Below are positions 16,940-27,200 of a stretch of DNA of 64,000 nucleotides, in pieces. The position numbers and the translations under genes are program-made. This DNA is from Atopobium sp034113385 (GTDB lineage Bacteria; Actinomycetota; Coriobacteriia; Coriobacteriales; Atopobiaceae), in NCBI RefSeq assembly GCF_034113385.1, contig NZ_JAXEXL010000009.1, positions 62,001-126,000 of the forward strand. Direction: 5' to 3'. Positions within the stretch are counted from its first letter, which is position 1. Every line of letters begins with the position of its first letter. The notes below the pieces were generated by a model. The model was not told the DNA's origin, did no database searches, and saw nothing but the letters and a program-made list of their open reading frames with translations.

Positions 16940-18103
16940 ATGCGTACAGATGATTTTGATTACAACCTGCCCGAAGAGCTGATTGCTCAGGCACCTGCCG
17001 AGCCGCGCGATTCTTGTCGCTTGCTAGTATTGCATCGTAAGGATGGTAGGGTAGAGCATAAGATTTTTAGGGACGTTTTGGATTTGCTTGAGCCAGGCGA
17101 TTTGCTGGTTGCTAACAAAACGCGTGTTATGCCTGCTCGTTTAGTGGGGCGCAAACAGCATACGGGCGGTGTATCAGAGACCTTATTGTTGCGCCGCCGT
17201 GAAGATATTGACGCTTTGGGTTCTGTATGGGAGTGTCTTGTCAATCCAGGTAAGCGTTTGAAACCCGGTGCTGTTATTGAGTATCGCGCCGGTGGCTTGC
17301 ATGCTCCCGAGTCTTCTTTTGTGGTTTTGACCGGTGAAATTGTGGATTTTGTAGATGATAACCGCGGTGGCCGCCTGGTTAAGTTTGCACCTGCAGAAGG
17401 CATGACGCTTGATGAGGCAATTCATCGTGCTGGCCATGTGCCCCTGCCTCCTTACATTACCGAGTATGACGGAGATCCCGAGAAGTACCAGACCGTATAT
17501 GCTATGAAGGAAGAGCATTCCGCTGCAGCTCCTACGGCTGGTTTGCATTTTACGCCTGAGCTTATCCAGAAAATTAAAGCTAAGGGTTGTAAATGGGCAA
17601 CAGTAGAGCTTGAGGTTGGTATTGACACCTTTAGGTTGGTTACCGAGGATGACCCCACACAGCATGCTATGCACACGGAGCGCTACCATGTGTCACAGGA
17701 TGTGATTGATGCGGTGCATGCTGCTAAGGCTGGTGGGCACAGGGTTATTGCTGTTGGTACTACGGCGGTACGTTCGCTTGAGTCTGCCTGGGATAGTAGT
17801 GTTGTGGCAAGTGAGCCTGCAGTAGTAGCCCAGCATTTTGAGAAAACAGCTGAGTCTGCTGCAATAACAGGTACGGGAGATATTGTGGTGCGTGAAGACG
17901 CAGCCACCAACCTGTTTTTGATGCCTGGCTCAACCTTCCATGTGGTAGATGCAATGATTACCAATTTTCATGTACCACGTTCCACGCTCATGATGCTTGT
18001 CTCGGCGTTTGCTACAAGAAACCACATTATGAGTGCTTATGAGCAAGCTATTGCTGAGCGCTATAGGATGCTTAGCTTTGGTGATGCCATGTTCATTGAG
18101 TAG
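16940..18103 (+). CDS. queA: S-adenosylmethionine:tRNA ribosyltransferase-isomerase (387 aa)
   Basis: Adds the cyclopentane epoxide ring to preQ1 in tRNA, making epoxyqueuosine, the substrate of QueH just upstream. The N-terminus DDFDYNLPEELIAQAPAEPR is diagnostic. Other marks are RVMPARL, the segment EHSAAAPTAGLHFT, LEVGIDTFRLV and the C-terminal TNFHVPRSTLMMLVSAF. A modest insertion in the middle (around 180-200) makes it slightly longer than average. TAGGAG lies upstream of ATG 16940. The gap to queH is 30 bp. Together with tgt this indicates that the organism modifies the wobble base of Asp, Asn, His and Tyr tRNAs. Confidence 0.95.
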   Translation: MRTDDFDYNLPEELIAQAPAEPRDSCRLLVLHRKDGRVEHKIFRDVLDLLEPGDLLVANKTRVMPARLVGRKQHTGGVSETLLLRRREDIDALGSVWECLVNPGKRLKPGAVIEYRAGGLHAPESSFVVLTGEIVDFVDDNRGGRLVKFAPAEGMTLDEAIHRAGHVPLPPYITEYDGDPEKYQTVYAMKEEHSAAAPTAGLHFTPELIQKIKAKGCKWATVELEVGIDTFRLVTEDDPTQHAMHTERYHVSQDVIDAVHAAKAGGHRVIAVGTTAVRSLESAWDSSVVASEPAVVAQHFEKTAESAAITGTGDIVVREDAATNLFLMPGSTFHVVDAMITNFHVPRSTLMMLVSAFATRNHIMSAYEQAIAERYRMLSFGDAMFIE

Positions 18104-18129
18104 TGCAATTTTTTGAGTAGGGGGTATTA

Positions 18130-18423
18130 ATGGAAAAGTTAAGGCAATTTATTTGGGATACAAGCTATGGCAAATTCCTAAGATTTGGTATTGCTTTTTT
18201 GTTTGTTGTATTTATATTGCTTTGCTTATTTATTCCAACTTTACGGGATTATTTTACGCTCTCTACCGTTTTCGTTTTTTTAGCAGCCCTTGTGTTTTCA
18301 GTAGTAGGTCCACGTGTAACTACGTCTTCAGATAGATTTTGGCGCGGTGTTGCAATTGTGGTATTTGCTTTTAATCTAGTTAAGACTCTTTTAAAAATAG
18401 TTGGTTTTGAGTTGTTTAATTAG
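18130..18423 (+). CDS. Small membrane protein of unknown function (97 aa)
   Basis: Three hydrophobic segments are visible: FGIAFLFVVFILLCLFI, LSTVFVFLAALVFSVVG and GVAIVVFAFNLVKTLLKIVG. No known motif is present. It has a clear site GTAGGGGG before ATG 18130 and follows queA by 26 bp, so it is probably the last gene of the pyrE-queH-queA operon. A strong hairpin terminator follows. It is not YajC, which has one helix. A role in uptake of queuosine precursors is conceivable from position only. Confidence 0.6.
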   Translation: MEKLRQFIWDTSYGKFLRFGIAFLFVVFILLCLFIPTLRDYFTLSTVFVFLAALVFSVVGPRVTTSSDRFWRGVAIVVFAFNLVKTLLKIVGFELFN

Positions 18424-18437
18424 TGCCTGCCTCAGCA

Positions 18438-18476
18438 AAACGCCTATCTATCACAGTATGTGATAGATAGGCGTTT
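18438..18476. terminator. Strong hairpin between convergent genes, probable terminator
   Basis: An 18-bp perfect inverted repeat (18438-18455 with 18459-18476) has a 3-base loop. The minus-strand reading is followed by TTTT; the plus-strand reading by only TTT. It lies between the small membrane protein gene and the convergent coiled-coil gene. Confidence 0.8.
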
Positions 18477-18513
18477 ACAACAGGGCACATCACCTGCGCG
18501 CAGCACAGGTTTT

Positions 18514-19938
18514 TTACTTAAAAATATGTGTTACAAACAGCAATATAAGCACAATAACAATGCTTGCAGCAAATAGCACACCAATAAATACAGAGCGCTG
18601 CTGTTTTGTTTTTTCACGCAGCTTTGCCTCGCGCTTCTCGAGGTTTTGCACCTGGCGTTGCTGTACCTCAATAGCGGCTTGTGTGTCACATATCGTATTG
18701 CGCAACTCTTCTGTCCGCTCTGGCGTTGCGTGAATGTCTTCTGCTTCATCAATGAGTGCTTGCGCAGCATCACGCCTGGCAGTTGCTTCATCAAGCTGTT
18801 TTTTGGTGTCTGCAATGGCTTTAGCAAGTGCGGCTAAGTTCTTGTCTACTTCAGATTCGCGGCCATGTGCATCTTTATAAAGTTTGTCATAGGTTGCTTT
18901 ATGTTCGTTTGCTTCACGTTTGGCATCTTCAAGTGTTTCCTGGGCAAAATCGAGGGAATTGCGTTGTGTATATACATGCGTAAGTGCATTTTCTACAGCA
19001 CGACGATGTCGTTCTGTAATCTCGCTAATTTCAGTATGAGCACAATCGAGAGCACGTTCTTCTTTAGAGATTGCTTTGCGCGTTTGTTTAAGAGCCTTCT
19101 CATCAAGCGTGTCTGCAGCGGTCAACGTTGCCAATTCTTCATGTAATGCTTCGATGTGAGCTGTGGATTTCTTGATGGATTGATTAACGTGGTCAATTTC
19201 TTCATCACGGCGGCTTATCACCTCTTTTTGTTGAGACTCAGCTCCTTTAAGAGCGCGTTTGGCATCTGCCACAACCTTAGTTGCCTCATCTACCTTATCG
19301 CGTGCCTGTTCAAGCTGAGCCTTATAAGGCCGCAAATCCTGTCTGTTGGTTTCACGAAGCTCGGTAAGTTGTTGTCTGAGCTTGTCCTCTTCGGCGCGCT
19401 TATCTGCAATTTGAGCACCTAGCTTGTTCATGCGATTTTGAGCTTCAGTACGCAGTGCAGTTTGATCTTCAATGATGCTTTTGTAGTTTTGGGCTACGTC
19501 CTCACGGTGGGCGAGAAGAGCTTTAGTCTCGTCAAGTTCACTGTGGACTTGCTTCAAGCGTGTGCGCGCAGCATCCGTTTGCTTGGCGGCTCGGCGCACG
19601 TCACGCACCGCCTCAAAACCTTCCATAACCGTATGAGCACCTTGGCTTGCACCTATTGAGATAGTCTCACGTGCTTTATCGGCAAACTTAGTGAGCTCAT
19701 CTTTATTAAGCGAGCCTGCTACGGAAGAAATACTTTTGTTAATGGCTGAGCTTACTTCTTCCAGGGGTTTCTCGGTAGGCTCATCTGGCACCTGCGGTTC
19801 TTTAAGATCTTCAATTGAAGTGTCCTCTGCTACAGATGGCGTCAGAGCGGCTTCTGATACAGGTTCAGGCGCAGGAGAGTCTGGTGCGGCATTGTCTTCT
19901 GTAGTGGTATCGGGATTATGAGTGAACTCGTCTGTCAT
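18514..19938 (-). CDS. Tail-anchored coiled-coil protein of unknown function (474 aa)
   Basis: I do not recognise the family. The first 75 residues are acidic and Pro/Thr/Glu-rich. Residues about 120-440 are almost wholly helical with heptad spacing and many Lys, Glu, Gln and Ala, consistent with one long or two antiparallel coiled coils. The last 27 residues hold a single hydrophobic helix (VLFAASIVIVLILLFV) ending in HIFK, so the protein is probably anchored by its C-terminus with the coiled coil in the cytoplasm. A structural or division-linked role is possible but unsupported. ATG 19938 is preferred (AAGGA upstream). The gene stands alone between the terminator and a 270-bp promoter region shared with divergent ptsH. 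Confidence 0.72.
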   Translation of the reverse strand: MTDEFTHNPDTTTEDNAAPDSPAPEPVSEAALTPSVAEDTSIEDLKEPQVPDEPTEKPLEEVSSAINKSISSVAGSLNKDELTKFADKARETISIGASQGAHTVMEGFEAVRDVRRAAKQTDAARTRLKQVHSELDETKALLAHREDVAQNYKSIIEDQTALRTEAQNRMNKLGAQIADKRAEEDKLRQQLTELRETNRQDLRPYKAQLEQARDKVDEATKVVADAKRALKGAESQQKEVISRRDEEIDHVNQSIKKSTAHIEALHEELATLTAADTLDEKALKQTRKAISKEERALDCAHTEISEITERHRRAVENALTHVYTQRNSLDFAQETLEDAKREANEHKATYDKLYKDAHGRESEVDKNLAALAKAIADTKKQLDEATARRDAAQALIDEAEDIHATPERTEELRNTICDTQAAIEVQQRQVQNLEKREAKLREKTKQQRSVFIGVLFAASIVIVLILLFVTHIFK

Positions 19939-19986
19939 TGCGCGTCCTTCATACAAAGTCTTATACCTATAGGGTAATCGAACGAG

Positions 19987-20000
19987 CTAGGTTTACCTAG
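19987..20000. promoter_or_regulatory. Short palindrome upstream of the coiled-coil gene
   Basis: CTAGGT, two T, then ACCTAG form a perfect 6+2+6 palindrome about 50 bp before the coiled-coil start codon. It could be an operator. It shares CTAGGTT with the MarR-region repeat at 10967, but that may be chance. Confidence 0.35.
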
Positions 20001-20208
20001 TGTGTGGGTAAAGTTCTGCAAGAGTTTCTGCCAATGGTCTTGCGTCTGCGAAGGGTGTAGATATATAAGTCACATATTACAAACTCAGGGTAATATAAAA
20101 AATGTATGCATATACTATAAATCCCTACGCGTGTTTATTGCATAATTCTGCTACGATAGTGAATCGAAGTTAGTCTTTTTTCGTATATACGGATAAAAGG
20201 AGATAAAG

Positions 20209-20481
20209 ATGGTTTCTAAGCAGACCACTATTAAGAATGCAACGGGTCTTCATGCTCGTCCTGCATCTGCCTTTGTTATGGAAGCAAAGAAGTACCAGTC
20301 CAACATTACTATTGCTGATGTAGACAAGGGCACTGCTCCTGCAAATGCAAAGTCCATTATGATGATTCTTGCTGCAGGTCTTGGCACGGGCGTTACCGTA
20401 GAGATAGCCTGCGATGGTCCTGATGAGCAGGAAGCTTGCGATGCTTTGATTGCTCTTATCGATAGTGGTTTTGGCGAGTAA
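20209..20481 (+). CDS. ptsH: Phosphocarrier protein HPr (90 aa)
   Basis: Carries phosphate from PTS enzyme I to sugar-specific EIIA proteins. The active histidine is His15 in GLHARPAS. The regulatory serine lies in NAKSIMMILAAGLG (Ser49 here, equivalent to Ser46 of Gram-positive HPr), so HPr kinase control is possible. Length and fold order are normal. AAAGGAGATAAAG precedes ATG 20209. It is a single gene with its own terminator; no ptsI is adjacent. The low codon ambiguity suggests good expression. Confidence 0.95.
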   Translation: MVSKQTTIKNATGLHARPASAFVMEAKKYQSNITIADVDKGTAPANAKSIMMILAAGLGTGVTVEIACDGPDEQEACDALIALIDSGFGE

Positions 20482-20505
20482 ACTAACGCAACTTATATAT
20501 ACTGG

Positions 20506-20537
20506 TGCCTGGTACCGTTGTGTGCCAGGCATTTTTT
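20506..20537 (+). terminator. Intrinsic terminator after ptsH
   Basis: TGCCTGG at 20506-20512 pairs with CCAGGCA at 20525-20531, followed by six T. It lies 24 bp after the ptsH stop. Confidence 0.85.
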
Positions 20538-20580
20538 ATGTTCCTATATTTGAGTATCAAGAAATGGAAGAGCACGTCAC

Positions 20581-21717
20581 ATGGCAGATTTGTTTAGCTA
20601 CGAAATTATTGCAGAAGACCCTCAAACGCATGCGCGCGCTGGCGTGTTTCATACCGCTCATGGTGACGTAGAAACTCCATTATTTATGCCGGTTGGCACC
20701 AAGGGTACGGTTAAAGGTATTTTGCCTCAGACATTGGAGCAAATTGGTGCACAGGTTGTTTTGGCAAACACCTACCATTGTGAAATGCGCCCCGGTTCAG
20801 AGATGATTGATAAGCTCGGCGGCTTGCATGATTTTATGCAGTGGCATCATCCTATTTTGACTGATTCTGGCGGCTTCCAGGTGTTTAGTCATGGCGAGTT
20901 TTTTAAGCTCTCCGATGAAGGAGTTCGTTTTAGAGCAGTGGACTATGATGGTCGCTGGATTAGCTGGACGCCCGAAGACAACATGGCTATTGCTCAGCGT
21001 TTAGGTTCAGATATTTGTATGCAGCTTGATCAATGTCCTGGCTATCCTTCTCCGCGTCCGTTTGTGGAGCGTGCGGTTGAGTTGTCCAGTATGTGGGCGG
21101 AGCGTTGTTGGAAAGCGCATACGCGCCCTGACCAAGCTCTATTTGGCATTGTTCAGGGTGGTATGGATTTGGACTTGCGCTTGCGTTCCCTTAATCATTT
21201 AGAGAGCGTTGCCAATTTCCCTGGCTATGGCATTGGTGGATATTCAGTAGGCGAAGATCACCAAACCATGTTCCAGACGTTGGAGCCTCTGGTATCAGAA
21301 TACATGCCTAAGCAGAAACCTCGTTATTTGATGGGAGTAGGAAATCCCACTACGTTGGTGCGCGGCGTTGCCTGTGGTGTAGATATGTTTGATTGTGTAT
21401 TGCCCACTCGTACCGCTCGCATGGGTACAGCTTTCTCATCAGAAGGCCGCTTAAATCTTAAGAATGCCCGTTTTAGCACGGATGACACACCTCTTGACCA
21501 TGCCTGTGATTGTCCTGTTTGTACTGGTGGCTATACGCGTGCATACCTTAACCATTTGGTGCGCCAAAAAGAGATGCTTGGTTCCATTTTGCTTTCTATG
21601 CACAATCTCTACTTCTTGCTTAACCTTATGAGAAAAGCACGCGCGTCCATCATTGAAGGTACCTACGGTGATTTTGTAGATAGTTGGATGAATAGTCCAG
21701 CTGCCGATGATTTTTAA
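20581..21717 (+). CDS. tgt: tRNA-guanine transglycosylase (378 aa)
   Basis: Exchanges guanine 34 of GUN tRNAs for preQ1, the first tRNA step of queuosine synthesis. Marks: PLFMPVGTKGTVKG, LANTYH, the catalytic-type TDSGGFQVFS (Asp nucleophile region), FGIVQGGMDLDLR, GGYSVGE, LMGVGNPTTLV and DCVLPTR. The zinc ligands are in CDCPVC and a later His. Length is as usual. The start ATG 20581 follows AAGAGCACGTC, a weak site. It precedes secD as in many bacteria, but yajC, often found between them, is missing here. Confidence 0.96.
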   Translation: MADLFSYEIIAEDPQTHARAGVFHTAHGDVETPLFMPVGTKGTVKGILPQTLEQIGAQVVLANTYHCEMRPGSEMIDKLGGLHDFMQWHHPILTDSGGFQVFSHGEFFKLSDEGVRFRAVDYDGRWISWTPEDNMAIAQRLGSDICMQLDQCPGYPSPRPFVERAVELSSMWAERCWKAHTRPDQALFGIVQGGMDLDLRLRSLNHLESVANFPGYGIGGYSVGEDHQTMFQTLEPLVSEYMPKQKPRYLMGVGNPTTLVRGVACGVDMFDCVLPTRTARMGTAFSSEGRLNLKNARFSTDDTPLDHACDCPVCTGGYTRAYLNHLVRQKEMLGSILLSMHNLYFLLNLMRKARASIIEGTYGDFVDSWMNSPAADDF

Positions 21718-21752
21718 AGACACTGAGTCTCTTTTCTCTTCAATCATGCGTC

Positions 21753-21807
21753 TATAATGAATGGTTGGAAAATAGCTCTAGATATGTGGCAGCTCTGCTC
21801 CATATCT
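21753..21807 (+). promoter_or_regulatory. Probable secD promoter and leader hairpin
   Basis: A TATAAT box lies at 21753-21758, with no good -35 hexamer. At 21780-21807 a hairpin forms from AGATATG and CATATCT around an inner GCAG/CTGC stem. It is not followed by T and so is unlikely to be a terminator. It would sit in the 5' untranslated region of secD, about 25 bp before the start codon. Confidence 0.45.
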
Positions 21808-21831
21808 TAACAACCTGAAAGAGACTGTCTT

Positions 21832-23310
21832 ATGGCTCGTAAAAAGTCACAGGACTCCTTAAAGACTGGAATTGATCGCTGGGATAAGGGTTCAGCATCT
21901 CACAGTCACAGGAGTTCATCTACGTCTGCCGCACCAAGAGAGCTGCGTAAGTGGGTGGCAACACTCATAGCTCTTCTCGTTATATGTGTTGTGTGCGTGA
22001 TTGGTTTTATGCCACTTAATGAGCGCATTACACAGGGCTTGGACATTCAAGGTGGCGTTTCCGTCATTATGACTGCAAGCAAATCTGATGGATCTGCACC
22101 AAGTGCAAATGACATGCAAACGGCAACGTCTATTGTTCAAAATCGCGTAAACTCATTGGGTGCTTCTGAGGCGACCGTTCAACAACAGGGTAACAACGCC
22201 ATTCTTATTCAGATTCCGGGTGCAACAGACGCACAGCAGGCAGTAGAAACCATTGGTAAAACTGGCTATCTTGAGTTTGTGCGCCTGGATGCCATTGGTG
22301 ACGCAGATGCAGTGGCTCAGCTTAGTGCTTATAAGGATAACGTGTCGCTTAAAAAGGGCACTTATTCTGCGTTTATGGATGGAGCTTCCATTGCGTCAGT
22401 ACAGGTAGCACAGCAGTCTCATTCTGCTACGGGCGCGTATGTGGTCAATTTGACGTTAACGGGAGATGGCGCCAAGAAATTTGCAGAGGTAACGCGTGAA
22501 CTTGCGCCTACTAACGGCCGTATTGCCATTGTGTTAGATGGCGTTGTGAAGTCTTCTCCTGCCGTACAAAATGAGATTACTGATGGCAATGTAAGTATTT
22601 CTGGTAACTTTACAGCCGATTCCGCGCGTTCTCTTAAAACCGTGCTTGACTCGGGTTCTTTGCCCGTTACGCTCAACTATTCAGAGAGTCGCGTTGTTGG
22701 CCCTACCCTTGGTCAAGATTCTTTGCATCAGGGTATTCTTGCCATTGCTTTGGGTATGGCTGTTGTTATCTTGTATCTGTTTGTGTTCTATAAGGGTTTG
22801 GGCATTTTAACACTTGGTTCTTTGCTTGCATTTGCCCTGATGTACCTTGGTCTTTTGGCTGCATTATCGCATTTTGGCGCCTTTGCCTTATCACTTCCTG
22901 GCTTGGCTGGCATTGTTTTGACCATTGGTATGGCAGCTGACTCTTCCATTTTGGTTTTAGAGCGTTTTCGAGAAGAGATTAGGATGGGCAAGAGTATACG
23001 CAATGCATCGCTGTCTGGTGTTAAGCATGGCATTGGAACATCGCTTGATGCAGATATGGTCACCATGGTTTCTGCGCTTGCTCTGTTCTTCTTTGCGGTT
23101 GGTCCCGTAAAGGGATTTGGTCTTACCCTTGGCTTGGGCATTGTATGCGACGTTATTACCATGTTCATGTTTAAAGCGCCTGCACTGCGTCTTTTGGCAC
23201 ATGGCCCCATTGCAAAGCATCCTGGTTTTTGGGGTGTTTCGTCTGATATAGATGAGGCAAACAAAAAACAGGGTGTTTTAGCTTCGAAGGGAGGTGCCAC
23301 TCGTGCGTAG
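21832..23310 (+). CDS. secD: Protein translocase subunit SecD (492 aa)
   Basis: An RND-type partner of SecYEG that uses the proton gradient to aid late export. A basic, Ser-rich cytoplasmic N-tail (1-40) precedes TM1 (about 43-62). The SecD hallmark GLDIQGGV comes next, then a periplasmic P1 region, the conserved segment PAVQNEITDGNVSISGNFT, and five C-terminal helices with TIGMAADSSILVLERFREE. AAAGAG precedes ATG 21832. The gene overlaps secF by 8 bp. Order tgt-secD-secF is widespread; yajC is absent between them. Confidence 0.96.
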   Translation: MARKKSQDSLKTGIDRWDKGSASHSHRSSSTSAAPRELRKWVATLIALLVICVVCVIGFMPLNERITQGLDIQGGVSVIMTASKSDGSAPSANDMQTATSIVQNRVNSLGASEATVQQQGNNAILIQIPGATDAQQAVETIGKTGYLEFVRLDAIGDADAVAQLSAYKDNVSLKKGTYSAFMDGASIASVQVAQQSHSATGAYVVNLTLTGDGAKKFAEVTRELAPTNGRIAIVLDGVVKSSPAVQNEITDGNVSISGNFTADSARSLKTVLDSGSLPVTLNYSESRVVGPTLGQDSLHQGILAIALGMAVVILYLFVFYKGLGILTLGSLLAFALMYLGLLAALSHFGAFALSLPGLAGIVLTIGMAADSSILVLERFREEIRMGKSIRNASLSGVKHGIGTSLDADMVTMVSALALFFFAVGPVKGFGLTLGLGIVCDVITMFMFKAPALRLLAHGPIAKHPGFWGVSSDIDEANKKQGVLASKGGATRA

Positions 23311-24259
23311 TCATTTTTCTCATGAGTTGCCCATTATTACGCATCGTCGTGTCTTTTTGACTGTGTCCGCCGTACTTATCGTTTTGTCTCTTGCGGGCTT
23401 GCTGGTACGGGGTTTGGTGTTTGGTATTGAGTTTAGTGGTGGTACCGAGATTGATTTTTACAATACCGGGACTATTTCTATCGAGCGCATGCGCAGTGCC
23501 TTGGCAGATGCCCAAGAGGGCAATGCCACTGTTCAAACTACGTTAACGGATGGTGCTGCTGGTTTTTTGGTACGTTCTGACACCACTGATCCCAATACAG
23601 CAACTGAGCATGCGCAACAAGCAGCACAGGCCTTATCGCTGCCCGATGCCTCGTATCAGGTAACTACCATTGGTCCTGATTGGGGGGCTAACGTAACACA
23701 CTCTTCTGCTTTGGCTTTTGGTATTGCTCTTTTGGCAATCATTGCCTATATTGCCATTCGCTATGAGTACAAGATGGCCTTGTGTGCCGTGGCATCTTTG
23801 CTGCATGACCTCATTATTACTATAGGCATTTATGCTTGGACACAAACTGCGCTTACTCCTAATGTGGTAGCAGCCTTGCTTACTATCATGGGTTATTCAC
23901 TGTATGACACTGTTGTTGAGTTCCACCGCATTAACGAGAATGCCAAGCGTTCAGGTGATAGTGCTCATCGGAGCTATAACCAAATTGCAAATTTCTCTAT
24001 CAATGAGGTTTTGGTTCGTACCATTAACACTACGATTACTTCGTTGGTCCCTGTAGCTGCCATGCTTGCGTTTGGTGGAGCAACACTCAAAGACTTTGCC
24101 TTTGCTATGGCTATTGGTTTGGTGCTGGGTGGCTATTCCTCCTTTGGCGTAGCTTCTCCTTTGCTGTGCATCTGGAAGAGCCAAGAGCCCAAGTGGAAAA
24201 AGCTTGAGGCAAAGTATGGTTCTGGCGCTCAGACTGAAACTGTTGCCGAGGTAAAATAA
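23303..24259 (+). CDS. secF: Protein translocase subunit SecF (318 aa)
   Basis: Six transmembrane helices with the family marks GIEFSGGTEIDF after TM1 and YSLYDTVVEFHRINEN in the fourth helix region. It forms the SecDF complex with SecD. The start is taken as GTG 23303, because GGGAGG lies eight bases upstream; a GTG at 23294 would overlap that site. The stop overlaps the next start in a TAATG junction, implying translational coupling to the RecJ-helicase gene. Confidence 0.95.
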   Translation: MRSHFSHELPIITHRRVFLTVSAVLIVLSLAGLLVRGLVFGIEFSGGTEIDFYNTGTISIERMRSALADAQEGNATVQTTLTDGAAGFLVRSDTTDPNTATEHAQQAAQALSLPDASYQVTTIGPDWGANVTHSSALAFGIALLAIIAYIAIRYEYKMALCAVASLLHDLIITIGIYAWTQTALTPNVVAALLTIMGYSLYDTVVEFHRINENAKRSGDSAHRSYNQIANFSINEVLVRTINTTITSLVPVAAMLAFGGATLKDFAFAMAIGLVLGGYSSFGVASPLLCIWKSQEPKWKKLEAKYGSGAQTETVAEVK

Positions 24260-27200
24260 TGGCTAAGCTCGATGGGAGCAAGCGCTGGGAAGTTTTGGCT
24301 CCTCATGCCAATGCTGAGCAGCGCCTTCAATCGCAACTTAACGTTTCTCCTTTGGTTGCTCGAGTTATGGCGGCGCGTGGTTTTGATGCCAATGAAGAAG
24401 CTCAGCGTTTTTTGCAGCCTGATTTAGATCGAGACTGGTTTGATCCCTATACCATCCCCCATATGGAGCAAGCAGTTACCAAGATTGTAGAGGCCATTGC
24501 TGCCGATAAAATCATTGCAGTGTTTGGTGATTTTGATGTAGATGGCATGACGTCTACCTGCTTGCTTACGTTGGCACTGCGTCGTATGGGCGCCAATCAA
24601 GTACGTGCCTATATCCCACATCGCTTTGATGAGGGATATGGTTTGTCTGTTGCGGCGCTTGATCGCGTAATGGAAGATGGCAAGCCTGACCTTATCATTA
24701 CGGTTGATAATGGTATTTCTGCTGCTAAAGAGGTTACTTGGCTACTTGAGCAGGGTATTGATGTTGTCATTACCGACCATCATGAACCTGCAGATTTAGT
24801 TCCTCAGGGTGTGCCTGTTGTTGATCCTAAACTACAGCCCTCTCATTGCTCACGTGAGCTGGCAGGTGCTGGTGTTGCACTCAAGTTGGTATGTGCTTTA
24901 AGCCGCAGACTGGGTATGCCGCAGTTATGGCGTGAATATACAGAAATTGCCTGTTTAGGAACTATTTCTGACATGATGCTTCTTGTGGGTGAAAATCGCT
25001 CACTGGTGTATGACGGTATCCGTCGTCTACGCAAAACAAATCGCCCTGGCATTGTGGCACTTAGTGCTATAAGTCATGTGGATTTAGCGGCTGTTACTTC
25101 AGACTCATTGCCCTTCTCGCTTATTCCTCGTTTGAATGCTGCGGGACGCATGGGTAAAACGGATGTAGCACTTGAGTTGTTACTTACCCAAGATCCTGAA
25201 CACGCTGCTCGTTTGGCTGGTGAGCTTGAGCGCATTAACCAGATGCGTCGTGAGATTGAGTCAAGCTTGGCACAAGAAGCTATGGCTATGGTTGAGGCTA
25301 CCTATGAGCCTGGTGGCCGCGTGATTGTTATTGCAGGTGAAGGCTGGCATGAAGGCGTTAAAGGCATTGTAGCTAGCCGTATTGTTAACCGCTATCATGT
25401 GCCGTCGTTACTCTTTACCATATCTGATGGTATTGCTCGTGGCAGTGGTCGTAGTGTTGGCTCGGTAGACCTGTTTAGCGCGGTGAGCAAGTGTTCTGAT
25501 TTGCTCGTTCGCTTTGGTGGGCATTCTGGTGCCGTGGGTGTTACCTTAGATGCCGCCAATATTGATGCTTTTAGATTGCGTATGGAGGAGGAGCTCTCTA
25601 AGCTTCCAGAGGATGATTTTGTTTCCACTGGGGAAGTAACTGCACTTGTTGAGTTACATGAGCTTGACGTGCAATCTATTAACTCGCTTGAGGTATTGCA
25701 GCCCTTTGGCCAGGGCAACAAAAAGCCGCTCTTGGCTACGTCTGGCGTATGTATGCGTAGTTGTTGTCGCGTAGGCAGTGCAGGTGAGCATCTACGGTTT
25801 ACTGCAACAGATGGCATTCATTCTATTCCTGCAATTATGTTTAGAGCACCTAATGTGGAGCAGGCAGTTGATTTTGACGGTGCTGTTAACCTTGTCTTTG
25901 AGGCTGTGAGTGAGACGTGGCAAGGACGTACCAAGCCTAAACTTATGGTGCGTGATATTGTGTATCGAGCGGCAGCTGCGGCGGCGCAAACAATGCCCTC
26001 CATTGCCGATGAGCTTTTCTCGCGCTCTCATGCTATTTTGGCACGCGGGGAATATGAGGGCCTTGCCGAGGCATCAAGTTTCCCAACCATTGCAATGCAG
26101 GTCCAATCTCCCGCACGACAAGCTGCCATTGCTCAGCTTTTTGCTGGTCAGCCTTTAGACATCATGTTTGATCCCACAGCCCCGCACGAGCAAAAGACAT
26201 TGGTTTTGGCTACAGAACAGGGCGAGGTACTAGGCGAGTTACGTCCTGCTATTAATGCGGCATTAGCCCCGCGTATTGCAGCGGGGGCAAAGTATGGAGC
26301 AGCGGTTGTTGCCGTAACGCACAGTGAACAAAAAGGCTATGGCCTTAATGTTGTGGTAGTACGCCAGCATTCCACCAATGATGCCGCTACTTCTAAGGCA
26401 GAGGATGAGAGCAAGGCGCAGATTACCCATATGCGTAGTTCGTTTGAGTCATTGTCGTATGAAGAACTTACTGAGGCACTGCGCCAGTGTACGATTGGCC
26501 AGCATGCGCTGCTTCCTGCTCAGGCACAAGCCTTGCAGCAATTAGCCCAGGGTCACTCTACGTTGTGTGTTATGGCAACTGGTAGGGGTAAGTCGCTCAT
26601 CTTTCATATGCATGCTGCGCGTGAGGCTATTTTGCACAAGCGCGTCAGCATTTTTGTATTTCCTCTGCGCGCGCTCGTAGCCGATCAAGCCTATCATCTT
26701 ACCGAGATGTTCGAGAAGATTGGCATGAACATTCGCGTGATTACCGGAGAAACCCGTTTGGATGAGCGCGATGACATCTTTATTGGCGCACGTTCTGGCG
26801 CAATCGATGTTCTTCTCACCACACCAGAGTTTTTGGCCATTCACTCTCAGCGCTTTGCATCCATTGGTCGTGTGGGATTTATAGTGGTGGATGAGGCGCA
26901 TCATGCTGGCACGGCAAAGGGTGGCAATCGCAGTGCATATACCGAGCTACCGCGTGTTTTAGCAGAGCTTAATAACCCCGTATGCTTGGCAGTAAGCGCT
27001 ACAGCGCATACTGATAGCGCCCAGGAAATCTGCTCGCTTGCTCATATTGATGCAAGCCATGTAATTGTAGATCGTTCCATGCGCAGTAATCTGAGTGTGC
27101 AAGATGAGCGTGATTCCCAAGATCGCGATGCAGCTCTTATCCATCTTGTTGCTTCTGGCGAGAAGGTCGTCGTGTATGTTAATTCACGCGAGCAATCCGT

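Noticed and set aside
18130..18423. The 97-residue membrane protein as YajC
   Set aside because: YajC has one N-terminal helix and a polar tail; this protein has about three helices and sits behind queA, not beside secD.
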